Assembly: GCA_041740995.1 (NCBI GenBank)
Contig: JBGSKY010000228.1
Coordinates: 24,392-88,391, forward strand
Reading direction: 5' to 3'
Length of the DNA stretch: 64,000 nt
Source: JBGSKY01 sp041740995
GTDB taxonomy: Bacteria; Planctomycetota; Planctomycetia; Pirellulales; Pirellulaceae
In this document: positions 1-9,038 of the stretch, one piece after another
How positions within the stretch are numbered: the stretch's first letter is position 1
Layout of the letters: each line of letters begins with the position of its first letter
The notes under the pieces: generated by a model
What the model saw: the letters and a program-made list of their open reading frames with translations, nothing else
What the model was told of the DNA's origin: nothing
Databases searched by the model: none
Made by a program: the position numbers and the translations under genes

Positions 1-2100
1 CGTCTCAGCGATATCCATCAAGAGATCATGAAAAGATGCAAGAGTCTGGCAGGCCTTTTGAGCGACTGCCAATTGAACCGCCCCGTCGTCCAATTTTGAT
101 TGTAGCCTGCGGGAACCGAGCAGTTTGATAGCTGCCTGCACACGATTGGCGAATTCGTCTTCAAACGGTATAAGCTTCGAAGAAAGCTCTGTCATTTTTT
201 TGCGAAATCCTCGAGCTGCTTCATTCGCCGCGGCAGTCGATGCGACCGGAACTCGATAGTCTTTCTGATCCAGTTTCGCTCCCAAGTCAAGCCATACGGC
301 AGTCTGATGGCAGGACATCCAATCGGTGTCATATTGGTCGAGTTGTTTCGATGTGTCGGCATAATCATTGCGTAGCCGAATCATTTCCTGTCGAGACGTT
401 TTCAATTGCTCGAAGACTTCTTTTGCATCGACACATTTAGCCAGTCTGGTGGTAGAAAATATGATTGGTCGAGGAACAGCGAGGTTGTGACCAAACATCG
501 ATTTCAACGCATTTGACGCTTCCTTCGACTTAGTTTTCTGGCTCGCTAGCAACTCAAATGGCTGAAGCATCTGCGGCTTGTATTGCTTACCAAGTACTTG
601 TGAAAGATAGTCTTGTGTCACTCCGCGACAGACCTCGGGGTAGTTTTCGAACAGAACACTTGCAGGCGCATTAAGGGTAAATATTCCAGGGGAATCATCT
701 CTTCGGGCGGCTGCAATCCGATCTTTATCGCACGGATGCGTTGCAAGCCAACCAGTCTTATCAGCCGCAATCGACTCCGCAATTTTGGTGATTAGCTCTG
801 GATCCTGCGTATCACGATTCAAACGCGTCAAACTTGGTAAATCATCGCACAGGCGACCGTCCAAGTAGAATTGATGCTGATCTGACATCGCTTGTTCATA
901 CGCGACACTCAGAAAGGGCAACTTCCCCGCGGTTGATTCGAATGCATCGGCTCCAGAAAATCGTGTCTCATGCAGATCTGCATCGAATTCCATTTGACGC
1001 ATTAGATAGCAGCAGACAACGTTGCCTAACATCATCAAGCACCAAAGAATTCGGCGAGTAAGCCAGACCATAAACCGTGCAGCATGCAATACAATTCCGA
1101 TTCGCAAATCGACTTGGCTAGCCCATTGTTCAAGTTTTTCGTCCCATTGGTCTCGTTCATATACCACACGGACAAACCAATGATTAATCGTCCGAATAAG
1201 ATAACTAGTCCGCATCCCAAAGCCCTGGGAAAAATGCCCAAACTCGTGCGCTAATACGCCAGCGAATTCGCGAACATTTAGACCGGCGACCAATGGCATT
1301 CCAACGGTCAAAACCAGATCATTGCCCACCATGCTAAGCATTCCACGCCGGAACGAAGCCGATGCATTTACATTGCAGTCAACATCGATTCGTTTCGGAA
1401 TGGGTGAGTGCACCGAATCGCAAAGGTGATCGACGAATGCGAATAGCTTTGGCTGGCCCGATCGAGTTAAAGACCGCCGTCGCTCATCATTTGGGCGTCT
1501 TGCAAAGAGTGGCTTGATCATAAACACAACCGCCACGACGCCAACAACAATGGGTGTCGCATAAAGCAGAACGATAAAAATGTAGCCACGACCGCTGACT
1601 CGTTGTTGTAAAATGCCTGTGTTCATGGTGGCGTGCCAGTAAACCAACATGGCAAAAAGAACAATCAAACCAATGTATATAAGCGGTAAAAGGATCATTA
1701 GCAAAGAAGCCGCCAAAAGCGCGCCGCGATATTGCCAAGTCATTCGAATCGGATCGATTTTTCCATGTATCGCACCGACGATCTTCGCGACGTCCAAACT
1801 TGGATTCTGTACCAGCGGCACTTGTTTGACGAGTGCTCTCTCTCGATCAACGATCGACCTTTCGAGTTGCTCAGGTTGACTTGTAGCAGCAGCAATGTTT
1901 GAGACGACCTTCGCGGGTCGTGCCGATGGAGCTGCGATCGGTTTAACAAATGGTACGGAGTCTACTTTCGCGACTTGCCCTGCTGGACTTGGGATTTTGA
2001 GTTGCGTTCCGCATTTCTTGCATTTTAAAGTTTTTCCAGCATGCTCTACAGCTACTTTATAGGCTGCCTCGCATTGTCCGCATCGGAGCGAGATACTCAT
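1..2100 (-). CDS. M48-family zinc metallopeptidase with N-terminal zinc ribbon (3' part outside window)
   Basis: The reading frame is open from an ATG at 2100 down to the left edge, so the C-terminus is missing (about 700 residues are visible). The N-terminus carries two CxxC pairs (CGQC and CKKC, residues 8-31), like the MJ0042-type zinc ribbon often fused to planctomycete proteins. Two hydrophobic segments follow at roughly residues 125-150 and 170-195. The active-site motif HEFGH lies near residue 288, in the context LAHEFGHFSQGFGMR, as in M48 (HtpX/Ste24-like) peptidases. A later EFDAD motif fits the third zinc ligand (Glu). I infer a membrane-anchored peptidase for envelope proteins. Nothing in the flanks indicates its substrate. 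The family call is firm; the role is not. Confidence 0.85.
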   Translation of the reverse strand, partial: MSISLRCGQCEAAYKVAVEHAGKTLKCKKCGTQLKIPSPAGQVAKVDSVPFVKPIAAPSARPAKVVSNIAAATSQPEQLERSIVDRERALVKQVPLVQNPSLDVAKIVGAIHGKIDPIRMTWQYRGALLAASLLMILLPLIYIGLIVLFAMLVYWHATMNTGILQQRVSGRGYIFIVLLYATPIVVGVVAVVFMIKPLFARRPNDERRRSLTRSGQPKLFAFVDHLCDSVHSPIPKRIDVDCNVNASASFRRGMLSMVGNDLVLTVGMPLVAGLNVREFAGVLAHEFGHFSQGFGMRTSYLIRTINHWFVRVVYERDQWDEKLEQWASQVDLRIGIVLHAARFMVWLTRRILWCLMMLGNVVCCYLMRQMEFDADLHETRFSGADAFESTAGKLPFLSVAYEQAMSDQHQFYLDGRLCDDLPSLTRLNRDTQDPELITKIAESIAADKTGWLATHPCDKDRIAAARRDDSPGIFTLNAPASVLFENYPEVCRGVTQDYLSQVLGKQYKPQMLQPFELLASQKTKSKEASNALKSMFGHNLAVPRPIIFSTTRLAKCVDAKEVFEQLKTSRQEMIRLRNDYADTSKQLDQYDTDWMSCHQTAVWLDLGAKLDQKDYRVPVASTAAANEAARGFRKKMTELSSKLIPFEDEFANRVQAAIKLLGSRRLQSKLDDGAVQLAVAQKACQTLASFHDLLMDIAET

Positions 2101-2325
2101 CGGTTAAGTCTCGAAAACTTGGGCTCGAAACAACTTGCCACAAGAACCTTCATCGCAAGTTTTGCTGCCCAAGTTTACACTAAACATTCATCGACTTGAA
2201 CTCATCTAAAAATAAGTCGTCGCCTCGCGCTGAGATTTCATTCTAGACCGATGAGCGTGCAAGACTTGAACGACCATACTTGAGTTTCGTATTGGTGATT
2301 TCTCAGCACGTTTTTGAATAGTAAA

Positions 2326-3783
2326 TTATGCGAGGATCGAATGCAAAACATCGCCATGAACGTCTGTCAGGCGATACTGTCGACCTTGAAAACGATAAGA
2401 TAATCTAGTGTGATCAATACCTAAGCAATGCAAAATGGTAGCTTGCAAATCATGTACGTGGACTGGATTTTCGACCACATTAAAACCAAAATCGTCAGTT
2501 GCTCCGTGAGTAATGCCCGGCTTAATACCTCCGCCAGCCATCCACACTGAAAACGCTTTGCCATGATGATCGCGTCCATAACTGTTTAAATTTGCCCCAC
2601 CTTGTGCGTACGGAGTGCGTCCGAACTCGCCGCCCCAAATGACTAATGTCTCCTCAAGCAAACCGTGCTGCTTCAAATCTTTAATCAGCGCCGCACTCGC
2701 TTGATCGGTGTCTCTGGTCAACGTCGGAAGTCGATTGTCTAAGCCGCCGTGATGATCCCAATCGCGATGATAAAGCTGAATGAATCGCACATCACGTTCG
2801 GCGAGCCGTCGAGCCAACAGACAGTTCCTGGCAAAGCTACCTGCCACATGTACATCTTCGCCATAACTTTGCATCACATGCTCGGGTTCGTCATCGATCT
2901 GCATCAATTCCGGTACGCTGGTTTGCATTCGATATGCCAGTTCAGCTTGAGCAATCCGCGTTTCGATTTCTGGATCACCAACGCGAGCAAAGTTCTGACG
3001 GTTCAGATCGCCAATACCATCAAGCATCAACCGTCGATCCTCGCGACTGAGTCCGTCAGGGTCGCTTAAGTAAAGCACCGGATCGCCTGCGCTGCGAAAC
3101 TGGACGCCTTGATGATCGCTGGGCAAAAAGCCGCTTCCCCAGAGTCTTGCAAGCAGACCTTGGCCTGGCTTTTCTTTATTGACGGAAATCAAAACGACAA
3201 ACGATGGCAGATTGTCGTTCACATTTCCAAGCCCATAATCAGTCCACGAACCCATGCTCGGACGACCTGGAAGCTGGCTGCCGGTTTGGAAAAAGGTAAT
3301 CGCCGGATCGTGGTTGATCGCTTCGGTATAACACGATCGAATTAAACAAATGTCGTCAGCGATCTCCCGTGTATGCGACAGCAAGTCGCTCAGCATAGTT
3401 CCAGAATTGCCGCTCGGCGAAAAATTCCATTTGCTCGGTTGAACAGCCAATCGTGATTGTGATGCGACCATGCCGGTGATGCGTTGTCCTTTGCGAATCG
3501 AATCGGGCAAGTCTTCGTTAAAGCGTTCACGCAATACCGGCTTGTCATCGAACAAGTCCAAATGCGATGGTCCTCCCGACTGGAAAAGACAGATCACGCG
3601 TTTTGCTGTCGGCGCGAAATGCGGCAAGCCGGGTAGCCCTTTGACCTGCGAAGCCATTGCTGAAGAATTGGTTATGGCTTCGCCACCGAACAGGTGAGCT
3701 AAACTCGCAGCCCCGATCCCTAGTCCAGCTTTGCTCAAATATTCGCGACGCGAAGATGCGCCTTCATATCTCTGGCAGTGCAT
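2326..3783 (-). CDS. DUF1501 family protein with Tat-type signal
   Basis: A 485-residue protein. The N-terminus has a twin-arginine stretch (SSRREYLSKAG) before a hydrophobic segment, so export by Tat is likely. The body has the alkaline-phosphatase-superfamily look of DUF1501: FQSGGPSHLDLFDDKP near residue 90 and GGEFGRTPYAQGG then GRDHHGKAFSVWMAGGGIK toward the C-terminus, which would supply metal ligands. It follows the PSD1 gene with a 9-base gap, so the two are almost certainly co-transcribed. This pairing is a hallmark of planctomycetes. The biochemical role is not established; sulfatase-like or polysaccharide-related functions have been suggested. The family call is strong, the substrate unknown. 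Confidence 0.9.
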   Translation of the reverse strand: MHCQRYEGASSRREYLSKAGLGIGAASLAHLFGGEAITNSSAMASQVKGLPGLPHFAPTAKRVICLFQSGGPSHLDLFDDKPVLRERFNEDLPDSIRKGQRITGMVASQSRLAVQPSKWNFSPSGNSGTMLSDLLSHTREIADDICLIRSCYTEAINHDPAITFFQTGSQLPGRPSMGSWTDYGLGNVNDNLPSFVVLISVNKEKPGQGLLARLWGSGFLPSDHQGVQFRSAGDPVLYLSDPDGLSREDRRLMLDGIGDLNRQNFARVGDPEIETRIAQAELAYRMQTSVPELMQIDDEPEHVMQSYGEDVHVAGSFARNCLLARRLAERDVRFIQLYHRDWDHHGGLDNRLPTLTRDTDQASAALIKDLKQHGLLEETLVIWGGEFGRTPYAQGGANLNSYGRDHHGKAFSVWMAGGGIKPGITHGATDDFGFNVVENPVHVHDLQATILHCLGIDHTRLSYRFQGRQYRLTDVHGDVLHSILA

Positions 3784-3792
3784 AGTATCTAT

Positions 3793-6700
3793 TTAATTCT
3801 TTGTTATGGTTTCATCGAGGTTTAATATCATATTGGCAATCGCCATCATTGCAGCGTTGTAACCCACCGCCTCGCGTGTCGTGTCGCTTTCCCCGCCAGC
3901 TTTGATAAATGCCGCGGCCGCTTCAGGTCGTTGTGAAAAATCGCTTTGCAACGAGTTTAAAGTTTTGACTAAAACTCCGACTTCGCTTTCGGTTGGAATG
4001 CGTCCTGTCGCAAGTTCGAAGGCAAAAGATACACGAGCCACGTCGTCAACTCCGCCTTCGGCCATCATTCGCTTGGCAAGCTGCATCGCGGCCTCTAGAT
4101 ACCCCTGTTCGTTCCACAGCAATAGTGCTTGCAGCGGTGTATTAGTTCTCGAGCGGCGAACTGTGCAAACTTCACGATCGGGCGCATCAAAGGTCAGCAT
4201 TGATGGATGCGGAACCGTGCGTTTCAGAAAGGTATACAAACTGCGGCGATATAGATCATCGCCTTCACTTTGTTCCCATTTTGAACCTGGATAGTCGGCT
4301 CCGACGACAATACTTTCATATAGCTTTGACGGTTGATAGGGAAAGACGCTTGGACCGCCAATTTTTGTCTTCAATAAACCTGAAACGGTTAACGCCTGAT
4401 CCCGCATTAATTCTGCTTTCAGTCTTACACGTGGCCCCCGCGCGAGCAAACGGTTTTCTGGATCGCGAGAATATAGGTCGCTGGTCACATGGCTGCTTTG
4501 TCGATAAGTCGCTGATAAGACGATCGACTTCAGCAACGCCTTCACATTCCATCCGCCATCTATGAAGTCTCGCGAGAGCAAATCTAATACTTCTGGGTGA
4601 CTAGGCCATTCGCTTTGTGCTCCGAAATCCTCAACCGTCTTTACGATGCCAACACCAAAGCATTCCGCCCAGAAACGATTGACAACCACCCGAGCGGTCA
4701 GCGGATGATTCGGTTGCGTAAACCACTGGGCTAATCCCAAGCGATTACGCGGCGCATTTTCCGGCCAAGGTGCAAGTAAGGATTCCAGCGCGGCCGGATA
4801 TACTCGATCGCCATGCGCGTCGTAGTTGCCGCGTAACAGCACAAACGATTCACGCGGTTTGGGCAATTCCTGCATGACCATTGAGGTCGGAAGGCTTCGT
4901 TGCAACAGTAGATGCCGCTCCCAAAGTTTACTTCGCTGTTGTTGAAGATCACTTGGCAACATCGACCACCGTAAAATCCAGTCTTGATAGAGTGCAGAGT
5001 TTGGCTGCGCTAAGGCCAGCGGGATCGCTTTGCAAAAGAATTGCAAACGAATGCTTTCGCTATTCATAGCGCGCTGGGCAAACTTCAACTCATCAATTTC
5101 GCCGACAAATACAGGACTGTCTTTTGCGTTATCGCCGCCAAGAATCATTTCTCTATCTGGTGGAGCATCTACATAGCCGTCGTAGATTGCTTCAGTCTGT
5201 ATTTCTTCGCCATCGATGAAAATTCGGACTGTCGCCGCACTCCGACCTTCGACAACTGTTACCACGACTTGATGCCATTGGCCAGGTTTAATCGCCGCTC
5301 CCGAGCTGCGAACGATGCGCGCATAAACCGACAAGCGGCTGCTCTCACGCCATTCGATTTCTCCATCAACCAATCGTAACTCACGACCTTTGCCATATTG
5401 TGCATCGGCAGTTGAACCGTTGTAGTCAATCGAAGAAAGGATTGCCACGTCGCGATCGTTTTGCTCATCGGGTTTTATCCACAGTGAAAGCGTAGCTGTC
5501 TTGTTTTTGTTAAATTCAAGCTTTTTAGTTTTGATCTGGGAATTGGGCTCGTCTTTTCTCAAACGAATTCCGTTGCCAAGCAATTCATCACCCGCGTCTG
5601 GCACGTCGAGCATATTGATAAAACCCTCTTCGCTTGACGGGTATAATTCACGCCCTCGAATTTCGACATCTTGCGGTTTGATCGCGTTACGCGCGATCGC
5701 AATTTTTGCGTCTAAAGTATCCAATTCGATCCGTTGCTGCCGAAGCTCAGCTTGCTGCTGACGTGTCGGTGCTTTTATCATTGGAACCGCGTTGGCAACA
5801 CGACCGTCTTCGCCGAATTCCGCGATATTGTTGAAGAACGCAAAGAATTGGTAATAGTCGCGCTGTTTGATTGCATCGAACTTATGATCATGGCACCGCG
5901 CGCACTCAGTCGTCAGACCAAGCCACGCTGTACTCATCGTGCGAACTCGATCGGCAACATACTCGACGCGGTATTCTTCATCGATGATTCCGCCTTCGCT
6001 ATTGATGACATGATTCCGCGAAAATCCAGTGGCGATTCGTTGCTCAAGAGTTGGATTGGGCAACAAGTCTCCTGCTAGCTGCTCGGTAATGAATTGATCG
6101 TAAGGCATGTTCTCATTAAAGGCGTCGATGACCCAATCTCGCCAACGCCACATCGTCCGCGTGCTATCATTGTTGAAGCCATGTGTATCGGCATATCGTG
6201 ATGCGTCTAACCAATCGACCGCCATTCGTTCGCCAAAGTGCGGCGAAGCAAGCAGTCGATCGACCGCTTCGGCATAAGCCGCTTCGCCCATCGATGTAAC
6301 GTCTGCTTCGAAAGCGTGAATCTCGTTTGGCGTTGGGGGCAGACCGACTAGATCAAAGCTCGCACGTCGGAGCCAAGTCGCGGGGCTGGTTTCAGGAGAC
6401 GGTGACAGCGACTCGCTTTCCAAACGACGAAGCACAAACTGATCGATCGGTTGTTTTACCCACGACGAAGCTTTGACTTCTGGCAACTCACTGCGGACGG
6501 GCGGAATATACGCCCAGTGTGGTTGATACACGGCTCCCTGATTGATCCATTTTCGAAGCAACTCAATCTGATCTGGTGAAAGATGACGATTGGAATCTGG
6601 TGGCGGCATCTGCACGTCAGGGTCTGACGACAAGACGCGTTTGACCATCTCGCTCGCGTCAGGCTTGCCCGGAACAATCGCTGCATAATCGCCCAAGTCT

Positions 6701-6888
6701 TTCAGGGCTTCCTCACTGCTATCAAGCCGCAAATCAGCCTCGCGATGAGCTGGGTCTTGACCATGGCAGAAGAAACAATTCTCTGACAAGATTGGCTGAA
6801 TGTCACGATTGTATTGCAACTCATCCGCGTTGCAATTTAAACAAACACTTATGAGTGCGACTGTTAAAGTGAAAATTCTCATTGCCAT
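3793..6888 (-). CDS. PSD1 / cytochrome c-like protein (PSCyt1, DUF1549, LamG-like, DUF1553)
   Basis: A 1031-residue secreted protein. I start at 6888 (MAMRIFTLTVALISV) because a signal peptide begins there; the upstream in-frame extension would run into the divergent regulator's region. Domains in order: a PSCyt1-type segment with a c-type haem motif CFFCHG just after the signal peptide, the DUF1549 region with LRRASFDLVGLPPTPNE, a second CxxCH (CARCHDH) typical of this family, a LamG/concanavalin-like middle section (SLWIKPDEQ to GEIDELKFAQ), then DUF1553 with TARVVVNRFW and NTPLQALLLWNEQ. It is the first gene of the pair with the DUF1501 protein. Planctomycetes carry many such pairs, thought to act on complex polymers, but no activity is proven. 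A LamG insert suggests carbohydrate binding. Confidence 0.9.
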   Translation of the reverse strand: MAMRIFTLTVALISVCLNCNADELQYNRDIQPILSENCFFCHGQDPAHREADLRLDSSEEALKDLGDYAAIVPGKPDASEMVKRVLSSDPDVQMPPPDSNRHLSPDQIELLRKWINQGAVYQPHWAYIPPVRSELPEVKASSWVKQPIDQFVLRRLESESLSPSPETSPATWLRRASFDLVGLPPTPNEIHAFEADVTSMGEAAYAEAVDRLLASPHFGERMAVDWLDASRYADTHGFNNDSTRTMWRWRDWVIDAFNENMPYDQFITEQLAGDLLPNPTLEQRIATGFSRNHVINSEGGIIDEEYRVEYVADRVRTMSTAWLGLTTECARCHDHKFDAIKQRDYYQFFAFFNNIAEFGEDGRVANAVPMIKAPTRQQQAELRQQRIELDTLDAKIAIARNAIKPQDVEIRGRELYPSSEEGFINMLDVPDAGDELLGNGIRLRKDEPNSQIKTKKLEFNKNKTATLSLWIKPDEQNDRDVAILSSIDYNGSTADAQYGKGRELRLVDGEIEWRESSRLSVYARIVRSSGAAIKPGQWHQVVVTVVEGRSAATVRIFIDGEEIQTEAIYDGYVDAPPDREMILGGDNAKDSPVFVGEIDELKFAQRAMNSESIRLQFFCKAIPLALAQPNSALYQDWILRWSMLPSDLQQQRSKLWERHLLLQRSLPTSMVMQELPKPRESFVLLRGNYDAHGDRVYPAALESLLAPWPENAPRNRLGLAQWFTQPNHPLTARVVVNRFWAECFGVGIVKTVEDFGAQSEWPSHPEVLDLLSRDFIDGGWNVKALLKSIVLSATYRQSSHVTSDLYSRDPENRLLARGPRVRLKAELMRDQALTVSGLLKTKIGGPSVFPYQPSKLYESIVVGADYPGSKWEQSEGDDLYRRSLYTFLKRTVPHPSMLTFDAPDREVCTVRRSRTNTPLQALLLWNEQGYLEAAMQLAKRMMAEGGVDDVARVSFAFELATGRIPTESEVGVLVKTLNSLQSDFSQRPEAAAAFIKAGGESDTTREAVGYNAAMMAIANMILNLDETITKN

Positions 6889-6983
6889 ATTTTGATAGAT
6901 TTCGTTACGTGCCCTTATTAACGATAGGCTCTGGCGCGGTTGAAGTCTTGTATTTTGAAAAATTTTTATGGTATGTTTTGACC

Positions 6984-7736
6984 ATGCCGTCAAACACTTC
7001 AGAATTCCAGAACTCGTTCTTTAGCCGCCTTCCATTGGCCGATTCAGTAATGCGGCTATTCGATGCGCTGCCTCAAACGTATTTCTATGCTAAAGATTGC
7101 GAGAGTCGATTTGTCAAAGTGAATCACCTGTTCGTGGAAAATCACGGGCTGAATTCGGAGTCCGAAGCGATTGGCAAAAGCGATCGTGACTTCCACCCGC
7201 CAGCGTTGGCCGAAGCCTACATTGCCGAAGACAAACGCGTCATGGTCAGCGGACAGCCGCTTTCTGGTCAGTTGTGGCAAGTGATTCATCGACGCACTTC
7301 CATCCGCTGGTACGTTTCGTCAAAGACCCCTTTGTTCGACGCTGCCGGTAAGGTAATCGGCTTGGCTGGTGCAATGTTCGAGGTCGCCGGTACTTCAGAG
7401 ATGCGTTACCACTTTCAAGAACTATTGCCGGTCATAAGGTTTGTCGAAAAGAATTTTGCCGAGACAATCTCGATGGTGGAGATGGCAAGACTGGTATCGA
7501 TGTCAACAACGCATTTCAATCGCCGCTTTCAACAGTTATTGCACATGAGTCCGACGCAATATTTGCGTTCGGTTCGAATCCAAACCGCGAGGCAACTATT
7601 AACCTCGACTTCACACAGTCTCGCGCAAATTGCCTGCGACACAGGCTTCACCGATCAAAGCCATTTCACGAAACGCTTCCGCGAAACCACCGGCTTAACA
7701 CCCGAAGCTTATCGCAAGCGTTTCGTGCAGACTTGA
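6984..7736 (+). CDS. PAS-domain AraC-family transcriptional regulator
   Basis: A 250-residue regulator. I place the start at the ATG at 6984 (MPSNTSEFQ), because the earlier in-frame ATG at 6882 would overlap the divergent PSD1 start. The N-terminal half is a PAS fold (FDALPQTYFYAKDCESRFVKVN and a later KTPLFDAAGKVIGLAG). The C-terminal hundred residues are an AraC double helix-turn-helix, with HFNRRFQQLLHMSPTQYLR and IACDTGFTDQSHFTKRFRE. It is divergent from the PSD1-DUF1501 operon, with about 95 bases between starts, so it very probably controls that operon in response to a small ligand sensed by the PAS domain. No Shine-Dalgarno sequence is visible before the start. Confidence 0.88.
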   Translation: MPSNTSEFQNSFFSRLPLADSVMRLFDALPQTYFYAKDCESRFVKVNHLFVENHGLNSESEAIGKSDRDFHPPALAEAYIAEDKRVMVSGQPLSGQLWQVIHRRTSIRWYVSSKTPLFDAAGKVIGLAGAMFEVAGTSEMRYHFQELLPVIRFVEKNFAETISMVEMARLVSMSTTHFNRRFQQLLHMSPTQYLRSVRIQTARQLLTSTSHSLAQIACDTGFTDQSHFTKRFRETTGLTPEAYRKRFVQT

Positions 7737-7826
7737 GACGCCCGCGGAACGCCCTATGAAAATCGAACTTACTCGTCGAATGTTCGATTCTCGATATTTG
7801 AATCAGTTTGAATAAGGCCGGCGTCT

Positions 7827-8771
7827 TTAACTTCGTGTACCGTTCGCAAGACCATCTGAGCTTTTTAAAAATGAGTTCTGGTCGAGATAAATCGCGATAC
7901 AGTAGGGGCTGCGTTTGATTTGATTGACTTGGGCTTCGGTTAGTTGAGGCGGGTTGGCCGAAATGCTACCGGTGTTTTGGAACATAAGATTGTCCGTCGT
8001 TGTTGCATGTGTCGGCAGAAAGCTTGAACCCAGTAACACGTGACAAACTTCATGGCCCAATGTCCATGGAGAACCTTCAGTAGTGACTAAAACAGCACCT
8101 CGGCTGGCGGTTGCGCATCCGCGGAGTGTTGCTCCGCCGGTCGTCTGTGCCTTGTTTACGTAGAACACCAAGATATCGTTCGGACTGGCGCCGTCGGCCC
8201 GAGCCAAACCAAACAGCAAATCTTGCTCGCCAGTACCACTATCGGTAATTAGACATTGCCCAACATTTACATTATCGAGCGTCACTGTGGTTGTCGGATC
8301 AATCAAGAGCGACATGCCAGAGGCGAACGAAAAATCAATTCCGTATTGACGATAGACACGTTGAGCATTTCGTAACGCGTGGAACTCAGGCACATTTGGC
8401 GATGCGATCGAATACATCCGAATGTTGATCCGATGGGTGTACGGGGATCGAGGCAAGGGCGGCAATGGATCACCAGCGTTGGGCATCAATTCGTCCAGCT
8501 TGGCCATCGTATTTCGGCCCGCTTGACCATCGGGAACCAATCCTTCAGAAGTCTGAAATTTCTTTATCGTCGTTTTAGTTTCTGTTCCAAAAATCCCATC
8601 TGGTGTCCCATGTTTCTTAACGCTAACAGGCATTTCGAAACCCAACTCAATCAATGCCTGCTGCACAAGACGGACCCCTTCGCCAGTAACGCCAGCACGA
8701 AGCGGAGGCTTGTTTGCGGCAGCGTCTTGGAGTTGTTGATTGTCACGAAAACGTGGAGATTGTAGCGCCAT
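7827..8771 (-). CDS. Peptidoglycan-binding domain fused to a metzincin-like protease, no signal peptide
   Basis: A 314-residue protein. Residues about 20-95 form a PG_binding_1-type repeat (GEGVRLVQQALIELGF, then GIFGTETKTTIKKFQ and GLVPDGQAGRNT). The C-terminal half has HEVCH near residue 238, followed by a histidine 11 residues on and by NLMF, which resembles the HExxH...H...Met-turn layout of metzincins. The N-terminus (MALQSPRFRDNQQ) is polar with no signal peptide or membrane segment, unusual for a wall-binding enzyme. The neighbours do not form an operon with it. It could be exported by a non-Sec route, such as a contractile injection system, or act after lysis; this is inference. The protease call rests on motif spacing alone. 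Confidence 0.72.
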   Translation of the reverse strand: MALQSPRFRDNQQLQDAAANKPPLRAGVTGEGVRLVQQALIELGFEMPVSVKKHGTPDGIFGTETKTTIKKFQTSEGLVPDGQAGRNTMAKLDELMPNAGDPLPPLPRSPYTHRINIRMYSIASPNVPEFHALRNAQRVYRQYGIDFSFASGMSLLIDPTTTVTLDNVNVGQCLITDSGTGEQDLLFGLARADGASPNDILVFYVNKAQTTGGATLRGCATASRGAVLVTTEGSPWTLGHEVCHVLLGSSFLPTHATTTDNLMFQNTGSISANPPQLTEAQVNQIKRSPYCIAIYLDQNSFLKSSDGLANGTRS

Positions 8772-8959
8772 GATTCTTCTCGCTTATACTAGAGAGGACT
8801 TGCCAAAACCAAGAGACACCGCGATCGAAGCGGTAAAGGCTGTTGTCGAATCCGCTGGCCAGAAGTTGCGGCGATTGTCTAATCTGCCGCTGTAATTGAC
8901 GAAATGAAGAAAGAGTCTGCTAGTTAGAACCTAGAGACGGTGAGAAACAGAGCAAAGCA

Positions 8960-8987
8960 GGTCACTGTGCAATCAAGCACTGTGACC
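8960..8987 (-). terminator. Hairpin downstream of secA, candidate terminator
   Basis: Two 11-base arms (8960-8970 and 8977-8987) are complementary apart from one central T-T mismatch, around a 6-base loop. It lies 52 bases past the secA stop. On the minus strand it is followed by a moderately T-rich stretch rather than a clean T run. An outer pair, AGAGTCT near 8912 and AGACTCT near 8994, could enclose it. Confidence 0.45.
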
Positions 8988-9038
8988 ATCTGAGACTCTC
9001 TGGAAAAAAATTGAGGTCGAAAGACTACTAAACTCAAA

